Shown piece by piece: positions 1 through 8,500 of a DNA stretch of 11,412 nt. The notes beneath the pieces were generated by a model. It saw only the letters and a list, made by a program, of their open reading frames with translations, had not been told where the DNA came from and made no database searches. The stretch lies in assembly GCA_002454505.1 (NCBI GenBank), contig DKJA01000067.1, positions 1 to 11,412 on the forward strand. Reading direction: 5' to 3'. The translations under genes and the position numbers were made by a program. The first letter of the stretch is position 1. Each line of letters opens with the position of its first letter. This DNA comes from Oxalobacteraceae bacterium UBA6704 (GTDB lineage Bacteria; Pseudomonadota; Gammaproteobacteria; Burkholderiales; Burkholderiaceae_D).

Positions 1-503
1 GCATCGGCACGGTCAAGGCGGACGATCCGCAACTGAACGTGCGCGCCGTCGAAACGCCGCGCCAGCCGCGCCGCATCGTCGTCGACAGCCGCCTCGACAT
101 CGATCCGCGGGCGCGCGTGCTGGCAGGCGGCGGCACGTGGATCGTCTGCGCCATGGGCAACCACGAAAAGGAAGCGGCGCTGCGCGATGCGGGCGCCGAG
201 ATCCTCACGCTGCCGAACGCGCACGGCAAGGTCGATCTGCCGGAACTGATGCGCGAGCTGGGCCGCCGCCAGATCAACGAACTGCACGTGGAAGCGGGCA
301 CGAAGCTGAACGGTTCGCTGGTGCGCGAGCACTGCGTCGACGAGCTGCTGCTGTACCTCGCCCCCACATTGCTGGGCGATGCGCAGGGCATGTTCGCCTT
401 GCCCGCGCTGACGGATCTGGGCGGCAAATACCCGCTGAAATTCCACGAAGTGCGCCAGCTGGGCGACGACCTGCGCATCCTGGCCCGTTTCAATCAATCA
501 TAA
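1..503 (+). CDS. ribD: RibD, C-terminal reductase domain (5' end outside window)
   Basis: This is the 3' part of the bifunctional riboflavin enzyme RibD. The first whole codon is at base 3, and 166 residues are visible out of the roughly 360 usual for the family. The part seen is the reductase domain, which reduces the ribosyl side chain of the deaminated pyrimidine with NADPH in the cytoplasm. Support comes from GTVKADDPQL at the very start, the VVDSRLD strand, VEAGTKLNGSLV (from about base 288) and DELLLYLAPTLLGD, all typical of the RibD C-terminal domain. The zinc-dependent deaminase domain must lie upstream. ribE follows after 15 bases in the same direction, so the two are probably co-transcribed. 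No frameshift is seen. Identity is well supported; only the missing 5' end limits the call. Confidence 0.93.
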   Translation, partial: IGTVKADDPQLNVRAVETPRQPRRIVVDSRLDIDPRARVLAGGGTWIVCAMGNHEKEAALRDAGAEILTLPNAHGKVDLPELMRELGRRQINELHVEAGTKLNGSLVREHCVDELLLYLAPTLLGDAQGMFALPALTDLGGKYPLKFHEVRQLGDDLRILARFNQS

Positions 504-518
504 CCAAGGACCTTATTC

Positions 519-1142
519 ATGTTTACCGGAATCGTCGCCGCTGTCGGCACCATCAACACCGTGACCCCGCTGCCCGGCGGCCATGACGCCGGCGTGCGCC
601 TGGTGATCGGCGCCGGCGGCCTGCCGCTGGCCGACGTGGGCCTGGGCGACTCGATCGCGATCAACGGTGCGTGCATGACGGTGGTCGAAAAAACGCCCGA
701 CAGCTTCACGGTGGACGTGTCGCGGGAAAGCCTGAACTGCACGGCGGGCCTGGACAATGTGGGCGAAGTGAACCTGGAAAAGGCGCTGACGCTGAACGAG
801 CGCCTCGGCGGCCACCTGGTGTCCGGCCACGTGGACGGCCTGGGCACCGTGCGCAAGTTCGAACCGGTGGGCGAATCGTGGGAACTGATCGTCGAGGCGC
901 CGGCGGCGCTCGGCAAGTACCTGGCCTTCAAGGGCTCGATCGTCGTCAACGGCGTGTCGCTGACGGTGAACCGCGTCGAGGACGTGGCGGAGGGCTGCCG
1001 CTTCTCGATCAACCTGATCCCGCACACGATCCAGGTCACCACGCTGAAGCACCTGGCTGTCGGCAAGCAGGTGAACCTGGAGATCGACCTGATCGCCCGC
1101 TATGTCGAGCGCATGCTGTCCGTCGAACAGGCGCAGCGCTAG
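519..1142 (+). CDS. ribE: Riboflavin synthase, alpha subunit
   Basis: This enzyme catalyses dismutation of two 6,7-dimethyl-8-ribityllumazine molecules into riboflavin and the pyrimidine that returns to RibH. The protein has 207 residues, normal for the family, and shows the expected two tandem lumazine-binding barrels (about 1-94 and 95-195). The internal duplication is visible in NGACMTV (49-55) against NGVSLTV (144-150). The near-invariant MFTGIV start, the Cys at position 52, GGHLVSGHVD (97-106) and IPHT (167-170) are all present. The start is fixed by MFTGIV and by an AAGGA Shine-Dalgarno at 506-510. The gene sits 15 bases after ribD, and an unrelated exported-protein gene begins 3 bases after its stop. 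Some databases call this gene ribC. Identity is secure. Confidence 0.97.
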   Translation: MFTGIVAAVGTINTVTPLPGGHDAGVRLVIGAGGLPLADVGLGDSIAINGACMTVVEKTPDSFTVDVSRESLNCTAGLDNVGEVNLEKALTLNERLGGHLVSGHVDGLGTVRKFEPVGESWELIVEAPAALGKYLAFKGSIVVNGVSLTVNRVEDVAEGCRFSINLIPHTIQVTTLKHLAVGKQVNLEIDLIARYVERMLSVEQAQR

Positions 1143-1145
1143 TTC

Positions 1146-2072
1146 ATGAAGCATTTCCTTGCCGGCCTGCTCCTGTGCGCAGGCTGCGCAAGTGCTGTCG
1201 CGACCAGCCCGGCGTTCGTATTCGAGCCGGCCGGCCCGCAGAAAATGCCGGGCAAGGAAGTCTGCGCCGGCGATCTTTCTCACCCTTCCTCCCTTGCTTC
1301 CGGCAACGATACCGCCGCGATGACGGCGCTGCTGTCCGGCCCCGAATACGCATCGGTGCGGCCGCTGTTCCTCGCCGCGCAGCCGCAGGTGATGTGGTGG
1401 ATCCGCAAGGCCGAGTCGATGGACCTGCAGTCGGTGCTGACGGCCTTCCACGAAGCGAACCACATGCTGGACTTCGCACTGTCCGCCTGCCACGGCAACC
1501 GCGCCGTATTCCACTTCCGCGGCGAAGTGCACGTGACCGATTACGTGCGCGGCCAGGCGCCCGCGTTCGCGATGGCCGCCCGCGAAATTCCCGACGAACT
1601 GAAACAGCAGCCGGAAGGCCGTTATGCCGTCTATTTCGGCAATCGCAATGTGTACCGGGGCGACTTCTTCCCCCTGATCGACGAACTGAATGCCCACGTG
1701 GCCGGTGCCGAATTCGAAGTGGCGATCGCCGGCACGCCGCTGTACCGCGACATGGCCGCCCGCGCCAATTCCATCAACGGCAATATCGGCGGCATGGCCG
1801 ACTTCATGCTGTACACGGTGGCTTACCTGAAGGCGCTGCGCGCCGACGATCCGAAGGCGTGGCAACGGCTGGTTGCCCGCAAGGCGATGATGGCGCACGT
1901 GCAGCGCCTGTGGACGGCGGCCGAAGCGGTGCTCGAGAAAGCCGCGCCGCTGGCGCCCGAAAAGGGCGGCCTGTACCAGTTCCCCACGGCGGCGTTGAAA
2001 GCCGCCTATGCGCCGGCGATGCTGGCGGAGCTGGACAAGGCCGGCATCCGCTACAGCGCGCCGGCACCCTGA
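1146..2072 (+). CDS. Predicted exported protein of unknown family with an HEANH zincin-like motif
   Basis: I do not recognise the family. The 308-residue protein begins with a Sec-type signal peptide: K2/H3, a hydrophobic stretch 4-19, and likely cleavage after AVA at 17-19. A lipoprotein reading using C14 is possible, but the residue at -3 would be Cys, which is atypical. The notable motif is HEANH at 102-106, matching the HExxH zinc-binding and catalytic signature of zincin metallopeptidases. DELNAH (179-184) contains E180, a candidate third ligand in gluzincin fashion; that is inference. C40 and C115 could form a disulfide in the periplasm. No other membrane segment is seen. The start lies 3 bases after the ribE stop with no clear Shine-Dalgarno, so translation may be coupled to ribE. 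It converges on the DUF885 gene 21 bases away. A periplasmic metallopeptidase is the working guess. Confidence 0.8.
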   Translation: MKHFLAGLLLCAGCASAVATSPAFVFEPAGPQKMPGKEVCAGDLSHPSSLASGNDTAAMTALLSGPEYASVRPLFLAAQPQVMWWIRKAESMDLQSVLTAFHEANHMLDFALSACHGNRAVFHFRGEVHVTDYVRGQAPAFAMAAREIPDELKQQPEGRYAVYFGNRNVYRGDFFPLIDELNAHVAGAEFEVAIAGTPLYRDMAARANSINGNIGGMADFMLYTVAYLKALRADDPKAWQRLVARKAMMAHVQRLWTAAEAVLEKAAPLAPEKGGLYQFPTAALKAAYAPAMLAELDKAGIRYSAPAP

Positions 2073-2093
2073 AGCCGACGCGCCTGCTGCCGC

Positions 2094-3860
2094 TTACTTT
2101 GCCTTCTTCGGCGCGATGAAATCCTGCTCCACGGCCTGCCGCAGCAGCGCCGGCGGCAGGATGCCCTGCGCGATGACGAAGTCGTTGAACGCCTTCAGGC
2201 TGAACTTGTCGCCCAGCTCGATCTCGGCCAGCGTCTTCAGCGCGCGCAGTTTTACATAGCCGTAGTAGTAGGCGGTGGCCTGGCCCGGCATGCGGTACGA
2301 GTAGCGGTCCACTTCCGATTGCGCGAACGGTTCGGAAAGCACCACTTCATGCATCAGGAATTGCTTCGCGGCGTCCGGCGTCATGCGGCCCAGGTTGATC
2401 GACGGGTCGAGCATCGCGCGCGCCATGCGCAGCAGCCGCGCGTTCAGCGACACGAGTTGCGCTTCCGCCGGCATGTACGGCAGCATCATCGCTTCCGAAT
2501 ACAGGCCCCAGCCTTCCACATTGGTGCTGTTGAAGGCGAAGTTGGCGCGGGCGATCGACATGCCCTGTTCCACCATCGATGCGAACTGCAGTTCGTGGCC
2601 CGGCCGCGCTTCGTGGGCGGCCAGTGTCCACGCCATCGCTTCGAAATCGAAGTCGTCCATCTTCGATGTCGATTTGGCGTTGGGGTTCGCCAGCGGGATC
2701 ACGAACTCGCCGTATTCGCCCGTGTTGCCGATCATTCGCGGTGGACTCATGAACGGCGCCGGCGAGCGGGCCGCTTCGGCCGGCGTGGCGACACGGATGT
2801 TGGCGGCGCGGTCCGGCAAGGTCACCAGATCGTGCTTGCGGATGACATCCTCGATTTCCTTTACACGTGCGCGGTAGTACGGCATCAGCTGGTCGGCCGG
2901 GATCGAGGTTTTCTTCAGTTCGCGGATCACGTCCCGATAATCGGCGGAGGGCAGCTTGCGCTGCGCCGCGATCGTGTTGGCGACCACCTGCATCTGGTCG
3001 CGCACTTCCTGGAAGTCGAAGCTGGCCCGCTCGATCATCTGTTCCGGCGAGATGTCGACGCCCACGTTGACGAGGCGGTTCGCATACACCTTCTCCGGCA
3101 GCCGCACTTCCTTGCGGGTGCGCGGCAGGATTTTCGCGCGCGTCCAGTCGTCGTAGTCCTTGATCTGCTGTTTCAGCGCGTCGACGTCCGCTTCCCAGCC
3201 CGTCAGGTTGGCCTTCCTGAACAGATCGGCGATGCCCTCGAGGTAGGTGGGATTGTTGTTCAGGCCTTCCTCGACTTCGCCGATGTAGGGGCCGACCAGG
3301 CCCTTGCGGGCCAGCTGTTCCTCGCCGCGGGCGCGGGCCAGCGTGGCGATCGGCGCGTAGCCGGCTTCCTTGCCCGCGTAGCGCTTCAGGCGCACCAGCG
3401 CGGCCTTCTGGCGCTCCGGCTTGTTGCGCGGATCGAGCAGCGAGCGCAGGCCCTCGAACACCACTTCGCCCACGTTGACGTAAGCGAGCAGGTATTGCCG
3501 TTCCAGCTTCATGCTGGCGATCTTCTGTTCGCGCGACGTGATCAGGATATCCAGGTCCTGCTTCACTTTCGGATCCTTTTCCGCGGCGCGCTGCCGGCGC
3601 AGGCTGGCCAGCCGCTGCTCGGTGTCGGCCAGCTGGCGTTCGTAGTCGCGCGGCTTGAAGTCGGCCACCGCCGTATCGAATTCCTCGCTGCCCAGCGACG
3701 ACGCATCCTCCGGCTGGAACTTGCCCGTGTCCTTGACGACCGGCTGCGCGTAGGCATCGCTTTTCGCGACCCAGGCGGGGGCGGCGGCCGTGGCGATGCT
3801 GGCGGCAAGAAGAAGCGTGGTGAGGGTGGCGAGACGGAGAGTGCGGCCGGCTTGAGACAT
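2094..3860 (-). CDS. Exported DUF885-family protein, putative zinc metallopeptidase
   Basis: This is a 588-residue member of the DUF885 family, a normal length. The N-terminus is a signal peptide with a hydrophobic stretch at about 9-26 rich in Ala and Leu, so the protein is probably periplasmic. Residues about 70-125 are highly charged and helical, possibly a coiled coil. The C-terminal half carries the family signatures: HEARPGHELQ (416-425, usually HEAYPGHHLQ), VEGWGLYSEAM (448-458) with E449 a likely metal ligand, and RMPGQATAYYYG (523-534). As I recall, the family is placed with gluzincin peptidases, but most members are uncharacterised and the substrate cannot be told. The start has a good Shine-Dalgarno (AAAGGGAG on the minus strand) just upstream. 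It lies downstream of osmC but has its own possible -10 element. It converges on the HEANH protein. Family call is strong; activity is inferred. Confidence 0.9.
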   Translation of the reverse strand: MSQAGRTLRLATLTTLLLAASIATAAAPAWVAKSDAYAQPVVKDTGKFQPEDASSLGSEEFDTAVADFKPRDYERQLADTEQRLASLRRQRAAEKDPKVKQDLDILITSREQKIASMKLERQYLLAYVNVGEVVFEGLRSLLDPRNKPERQKAALVRLKRYAGKEAGYAPIATLARARGEEQLARKGLVGPYIGEVEEGLNNNPTYLEGIADLFRKANLTGWEADVDALKQQIKDYDDWTRAKILPRTRKEVRLPEKVYANRLVNVGVDISPEQMIERASFDFQEVRDQMQVVANTIAAQRKLPSADYRDVIRELKKTSIPADQLMPYYRARVKEIEDVIRKHDLVTLPDRAANIRVATPAEAARSPAPFMSPPRMIGNTGEYGEFVIPLANPNAKSTSKMDDFDFEAMAWTLAAHEARPGHELQFASMVEQGMSIARANFAFNSTNVEGWGLYSEAMMLPYMPAEAQLVSLNARLLRMARAMLDPSINLGRMTPDAAKQFLMHEVVLSEPFAQSEVDRYSYRMPGQATAYYYGYVKLRALKTLAEIELGDKFSLKAFNDFVIAQGILPPALLRQAVEQDFIAPKKAK

Positions 3861-3901
3861 GGAGCTCCCTTTGGATGAACTGCCCGGGCGGGCAAAAAGG
3901 G

Positions 3902-3907
3902 ATTGTA
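3902..3907 (-). promoter_or_regulatory. Possible -10 element of the DUF885 gene
   Basis: The minus strand reads TACAAT here, one base off the sigma-70 consensus TATAAT, about 42 bases before the DUF885 start codon. The -35 position with a 17-base spacer reads TTTCTT, a poor match to TTGACA. The site suggests transcription independent of osmC, but this is a weak prediction from sequence alone. Confidence 0.3.
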
Positions 3908-3932
3908 TGCCGAAGCCGGCCGTGAAGAAAAC

Positions 3933-4355
3933 CTACAGCAGCGTGGCCGTCAGCGTGATGTCGGCCTTGAGCAGTTTCGACACGGGGCAACCGGCCTTGG
4001 CCTTGGCGGCCAGTTCCTGGAATTTCGCGTCGTCCGCGCCAGGGATTTTCGCCTGCAGCGTCAGGTGCACGGCGGTGATGGCAAAGCCGTCGTCCTGTTT
4101 TTCCAGCGTGACGTCGGCCTTGGTTTCCATCTTCTCGGCCGTCAGGCCCGCTTCGCCGAGGATCAGCGACAGCGCCATCGTGAAGCAGCCGGCATGCGCG
4201 GCGCCGATGAGTTCTTCGGGGTTCGTGCCCGGCTTGCCTTCGAAGCGGCTGGCGAAGCCGTAGGGGTACTGGTCCAGCGCGCCGCTGTGCGAGCTGATCG
4301 CGCCCTTGCCATCCTTGATGCCGCCAGACCAGACGGCAGATCCGTAAGTTTTCAT
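3933..4355 (-). CDS. osmC: OsmC-family peroxidase
   Basis: This is a cytoplasmic thiol peroxidase that reduces organic hydroperoxides; family members protect against oxidative and osmotic stress. The protein has 140 residues from the chosen start. It follows the E. coli OsmC pattern closely: SGALDQYPYG, RFEGKPGTNPEELIGAAHAG, the first catalytic Cys at 57 (in AGCFTMALS) and the second at 123 (in KAGCPVS), with R37 and E47/E48 also in place. LGEAG and GFAIT further place it in the OsmC rather than the Ohr branch. An ATG 12 bases upstream (4365-4367) is in frame, but it overlaps the Shine-Dalgarno, so the second ATG is preferred. Neighbours are the lactonase-type gene upstream (121 bases) and DUF885 downstream (72 bases), on the same strand. 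No regulator gene is adjacent. Confidence 0.93.
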   Translation of the reverse strand: MKTYGSAVWSGGIKDGKGAISSHSGALDQYPYGFASRFEGKPGTNPEELIGAAHAGCFTMALSLILGEAGLTAEKMETKADVTLEKQDDGFAITAVHLTLQAKIPGADDAKFQELAAKAKAGCPVSKLLKADITLTATLL

Positions 4356-4359
4356 GCTT

Positions 4360-4365
4360 TCCTCC
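4360..4365 (-). promoter_or_regulatory. Shine-Dalgarno that decides the osmC start
   Basis: The minus strand reads GGAGGA four bases before the ATG at 4355. An earlier in-frame ATG (4367-4365) shares bases with this site and has no Shine-Dalgarno of its own, so the shorter 140-residue protein is the better call. Alignment to E. coli OsmC supports the same start. Confidence 0.75.
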
Positions 4366-4392
4366 ATTGGGGTTGGTCGGTGTAGCCCGGCT

Positions 4393-4398
4393 ATCTTA
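4393..4398 (-). promoter_or_regulatory. Possible -10 element of osmC
   Basis: The minus strand reads TAAGAT, 37 bases before the osmC start codon, inside the 121-base gap between the lactonase-type gene and osmC. No convincing -35 hexamer is seen at 16-18 bases. The rest of the gap shows no terminator with a T-run and no operator I recognise. Confidence 0.25.
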
Positions 4399-4476
4399 GA
4401 CCGATCGGCGGAAAAGCGACGCCCTGCTTATGGCAGAGATGCGCGGCGGCACGCCCTGTTTCAAACGGTGATATCG

Positions 4477-5346
4477 TCAACCGTAGCGGGCTGCCGGCAG
4501 CCCCGGTACATCCACCTGCACGGCAAACAGCGCGCCCGCCAGCGGATCGTTTGCGCGCGCCGCGGCATCCATGCCTTGCCATGCGCTGGTGATGTACAGC
4601 GTTGTCAGGTCGGCGCCGCCGAAGGTCACGGAGGAGGGCTGCGTCACCGGCATCGCGACGGTCGCCAGCAGCTCGCCGGAAGGGCTGTAGCGGCACACGC
4701 GGCTGCCGCCCCATTGCGCGATCCACACGCAGTCTTCGCTGTCCACCGTCATGCCATCGGGCGATCCTTCACCTTCGGCGAACTGGCGCCACAGGCGCGG
4801 ATTGGCCGCCGTGGCGTCCGGCTGGACGTCGTACGCATGGGTACGGTTCAGCAGGCTGTCGTTGTGATACATCGTGCGGCCATCGACGCTGAAGGCAGGG
4901 CCGTTGCAGATGTGGTGTTCGGGCAGCACCGCGTGCAGGCTGCCGTCCGGATCGAGGCGGAACAGCTTGCCGTCCGGGCGATGCACGTCGCGCGCATTCA
5001 TCGAGCCGGCCCACAGGCGGCCGGCCGCATCGGCCTTCGCATCGTTCAGGCGGAAGCCCGTCTCCGCGCCGGGCAGCTGGTGCAGGTACTCGATACGCAC
5101 CGCGGGTTCGAGCCACAGCCGCACGATGCCGTCGCGCAGGCCGGCCATGAAGCCGTCGCCATCCTTGCGCGGCACCAGCCAGCAGATGTGATCCGGCAGC
5201 GGCCAGCTGTGACGGGCGCCGTCCGCGTCCAGCGCATGCAGTGTGTTGCGGACGAGGTCGACGAAATACAGGCGCTGCTGTTCCGGCAGCCACAGCGGGC
5301 CTTCGCCCAGTTCGGCGGCCAGCGGCCACAGGCAGGTTGGTGTCAT
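4477..5346 (-). CDS. SMP-30/gluconolactonase-family protein (sugar lactonase-like)
   Basis: This 289-residue protein belongs to the SMP-30/gluconolactonase/LRE family, a six-bladed beta-propeller that binds one divalent metal and usually opens sugar lactones. The metal-site residues can be matched to those of human SMP-30: E15 in LGEGPLW, N148 in CNGPAFS and D197 in GSPDGMTVD. The substrate-pocket pair R99/N101 sits in FRLNDAKAD. WAGSMN (112-117) is also typical. There is no signal peptide, so it should be cytoplasmic. No sugar dehydrogenase, transporter or dehydratase is adjacent, so the substrate (for example glucono-, arabino- or galactonolactone) cannot be assigned. The region before the ATG is CT-rich without a clear Shine-Dalgarno, so the start is somewhat less certain; LGEGPLW close to the N-terminus argues against a longer protein. 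The inverted repeat at 5434-5522 lies upstream. Confidence 0.9.
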   Translation of the reverse strand: MTPTCLWPLAAELGEGPLWLPEQQRLYFVDLVRNTLHALDADGARHSWPLPDHICWLVPRKDGDGFMAGLRDGIVRLWLEPAVRIEYLHQLPGAETGFRLNDAKADAAGRLWAGSMNARDVHRPDGKLFRLDPDGSLHAVLPEHHICNGPAFSVDGRTMYHNDSLLNRTHAYDVQPDATAANPRLWRQFAEGEGSPDGMTVDSEDCVWIAQWGGSRVCRYSPSGELLATVAMPVTQPSSVTFGGADLTTLYITSAWQGMDAAARANDPLAGALFAVQVDVPGLPAARYG

Positions 5347-5433
5347 GGCGGTGGGGAGAGTGGGGGAAGCGTTACGGTACCCGAAAAGCGGGCGGTGCTG
5401 GGGGGCCGGTGCGCAGCAATCATCATCGTGATT

Positions 5434-5522
5434 GGGGACTGTCCCCGGGGTTGCTTTTCGCTTTTTGGCTGATCAGGCAGAAGAACAACCCCGGGGACAG
5501 GCCCGTTCCGGGACAGTCCCCC
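5434..5522. repeat. Imperfect inverted repeat built on GGGGACTGTCCCC-like units (REP/BIME-like)
   Basis: Two arms face each other. The left arm (5434-5453) contains the perfect palindrome GGGGACTGTCCCC (5434-5446) followed by GGGGTTG. The right arm (5486-5522) is its reverse complement but carries 16 extra bases that partly repeat the unit; its own palindrome GGGACAGTCCC lies at 5510-5520. The inner 15 bases match perfectly (5439-5453 with 5486-5500) around a 32-base loop containing CTGATCAG. The element fills the gap between two minus-strand genes, starting 12 bases past the c-di-GMP gene stop. There is no T-run, so it is not a standard intrinsic terminator, though a hairpin could stop or stabilise transcripts. 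From memory such units are frequent in Oxalobacteraceae genomes; I could not count them. The rest of 5347-5533 shows no gene. Confidence 0.75.
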
Positions 5523-5534
5523 AGAAGCAGCCCC

Positions 5535-8500
5535 CTACGCCGTCTGCTTCTCCACCTGCAAGAACGCCTCGCGCACCATCTGCCGCATCTCGTCGTCGTC
5601 CCACGGCTTGCTGAGGAATTTGTAGATGGCGCCGCGGTTGATCGCTTCCTTGATGCTGGCCAGGTCGGCGTAGCCGGACAGGATCATCCGCACCGTTTCC
5701 GGATACAGTTCGCGCGTGCGGGCGAGGAATTCGGTGCCGTTCATCAGCGGCATGCGCTGGTCGGAGATCACTACCTGCACGTCGTTGACTGCCAATAGTT
5801 CCAGCGCCTCGGTGGCGCTGTGCGCCAGCAGCAAGCGATATCCCTCGCGGCGGAAGGCCCGCTCCAGCGAGCGCAGCACGCCCGGCTCGTCGTCCACCAG
5901 CAGCAGCGTGCGCGTGGCCGGCACCACGGTCGTGGTGGGCGCCAGCATGCGCTGTTCGCGCAGCAGCGTGGCCAGTTCGTCGGCCGGCAGCGGACGGCTG
6001 AACAGGTAGCCCTGGATCTTGTCGCAGCCCATGTCGCGCAGGAAGGCCAGCTGGCCCTCCGTCTCGACGCCTTCGGCCACGACGACGAGGCTGAGGCCAT
6101 GCGCCAGCGCCGTCGTCGCGCGGGCAATCGCCGCGCTGCGCGGATCCGTCGTGATGTTCTTCACGAAGGTCTGGTCGATCTTCAGCTTGTCGAGGCGGAA
6201 GCGGGACAGGTAGCCCAGCGACGAATAGCCGGTGCCGAAATCGTCCAGCGACACCGACACGCCCATCGCCGCCAGCTCGTTGAGCTGCATCTGCGTGTGC
6301 TCGCTGTCGTGCATCATCACCGATTCGGTCAGCTCCACTTCCAGCCAGCGGGGCGCGAGGCCGCTGCTGTTCAGCGCATTGCGCACCACGGCCGGCAGCG
6401 TGCCCGCCGCGAACTGGCGCGCCGACACGTTGACGGCCACCGTCAGCGGCGGCAGGCCCGCCATCTGCCACGCCTTGTTCTGCCGGCAGGCTTCCTCGAT
6501 GACCCAGTTGCCGATCGGGAGGATCAGGCCGCTGTCCTCGGCCAGCGGGATGAAGTCGGCCGGCGGCACGTTGCCCAGTTCCTCGCTGTGCCAGCGCAGC
6601 AGCGCTTCCATGCCGGCCACGCGGCCCGTCGCCAGCGCCACCTGCGGCTGGTAATACAGCCGCAGTTCCTTGCGTTCCAGCGCGTGGCGCAGGTGGATTT
6701 CCAGCGACATCCAGCGCAGCGCGTGCGCATTCATCTCGCCGGTGTAGAAGTGGAAGCTGTTGCGGCCATTGTCCTTCACGTGGGACAGCGCCACATCCGC
6801 GCCGGTCAGCAGCGCGCCCGGCGTGGCGCCGTCCCGCGGATACAGGCTGATGCCGACGGAGGCTGTCACGTACAGGTCCTGGCCGGCCAGCCGTACCGGC
6901 TGCGCCACCTGGTCCATCAGCTTGCGGACGGTGACGATCACATCGTCGACGTTGTGGCAGCGGGTCAGCACGACGGCGAATTCGTCGGCGCCCAGGTGGG
7001 CCAGCGTGTCGCCTGGCGGCACGATGCGCGCCACGCGCGCGGCGATCTCCTGCAGCAGCGCGTCGCCGGTGGCGTGGCCCAGCGCGTCGTTGATGCGCTG
7101 CAGGCGGTCCAGGTCGAACAGCAGCAGCGCGATCTGGCGGTTGCCGTGCTGCGCCGACGTCATCGCCAGCTGCAGGCGGTCGTTCAGCAGGTTGCGGTTC
7201 GGCAGCAGCGTCAGCGGATCGTGGTTGCTGACGAAATCCAGCTGCGTGTGCGCTTCCTTCAGTGCGCTGATGTCGCTCGATACCGACACATACGCCACCA
7301 CCTGCTCGCGCTGGTCCTTCACGGCGTTGATGCGCAGCCGCTCCGGATACACCTGGCCGTTCTTGCGACGGTTCCAGATCTCGCCGGCCCACTGGCCCTG
7401 GGTTTCCAGGCTGTGCCACATGGCGCGGTAGAAAGCGCCGTCGTGGCGGCCGGAGCGCAGCACGTTCGGATTCAGGCCGACGACCTCGCGCTCCGTGTAG
7501 CCGGTAATTAGTTCGAAGGCGGGATTGACGGCGATGATGTTGGCGTGCGCATCGGTCATCGTGATGCTGTCCTGCGTGCTGTCGAACACCTGCGCGGACA
7601 GCCGCAGCCTTTCCTCGAGCGCGCGGCGGGCCGTGGTGTCGCGCACGATGCTGGTGAAGATCGCCTGGCCATCCACGTTGACGACGGACAGCGCCAGTTC
7701 GGCCGTGAACTCGTCGCCGTTCTTGCGCCGCAAGGTCATCTCGACGAGGCGGCCGCTGTACACCCGTTCCCGATTGCGCTGGAAGCGTTCCACGCGGTCG
7801 TGGTGTTCGCCCAGCGAGCGCTCCGCGATCAGCTGCGTGATATGGCGGCCCAGCATTTCCTCTTCCGTGTAGCCGAACATGGATTCGGCGGCGCGGTTGA
7901 AGTGCATCACGTGCTGGTCCTGGTCGGAGCCGATGATGGCATCGGGCGCCGATTGCGTCATCGCGCGGTAGCGGGCCTCGCTGGCGCGCAGCGCGGCATC
8001 GGCGCTGCGGCGGGCCGCCATTTCCATCTGCAGCTGGGCGGCATGGCGCTGCACCACCTCGTACAGGTTCATGTTCTCGTAGGCCACGGCCAACTGGGCC
8101 GCCAGCATGCGCAGGAACTGTTCGTCCTTGTCGTCGAAGCACGGCGCGCCGCGGCGGTTCGCGGCGTACACCCAGCCGTACAGGTGCAGCTGGTCGCGCA
8201 CGGCGATGCCCAGCAGGTTGTCGACGGGCGGGTGGCCGCCGGGCAGGACGGGCATGTCGCCATCGGCGACGCAGCGGCGCAGCGTGTCGCGGTTGTCCAT
8301 CATGTTGCCGGGGAAGCCGCCGCGCTCCAGCAGCACCGGGCGCACCAGGTCCGCATCGATGCCCAGCGTTTCCACGTGCTGCACGTGCTGCTCGTTCGGA
8401 TCGAGCAGGCACAGGACGACGATGTCGGCATCAAGGATCGCGGTGGCGGCGGCGCAGAAGCGCGATGCCATGGTGGCCGTATCGCGTTCGCCGTTCAGCC

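Noticed and set aside
1146..1205. Lipoprotein signal in the HEANH protein
   Set aside because: The residues before C14 are Cys-Ala-Gly, so the -3 position does not fit the usual lipobox. A normal signal peptidase site after AVA is the better fit, though lipidation is not excluded.
2073..2093. Bidirectional terminator between the convergent genes
   Set aside because: The 21-base gap contains no stable hairpin with a T-run on either strand.
671..2119. Plus-strand open frame overlapping ribE and the HEANH gene
   Set aside because: It crosses two well-supported genes in another frame and gives an Arg/Gly/Pro-rich translation typical of a frame shadow.
2319..3878. Long plus-strand open frame opposite the DUF885 gene
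   Set aside because: Low-complexity Arg/His/Val-rich translation without recognisable motifs; the opposite strand encodes the DUF885 signatures.
4488..4503. Perfect 16-base palindrome GGGCTGCCGGCAGCCC near the end of the lactonase-type gene
   Set aside because: It encodes part of the C-terminal tail, has no T-run after it on either strand, and GC-only palindromes of this size arise easily in such GC-rich coding sequence. It was not called a terminator.
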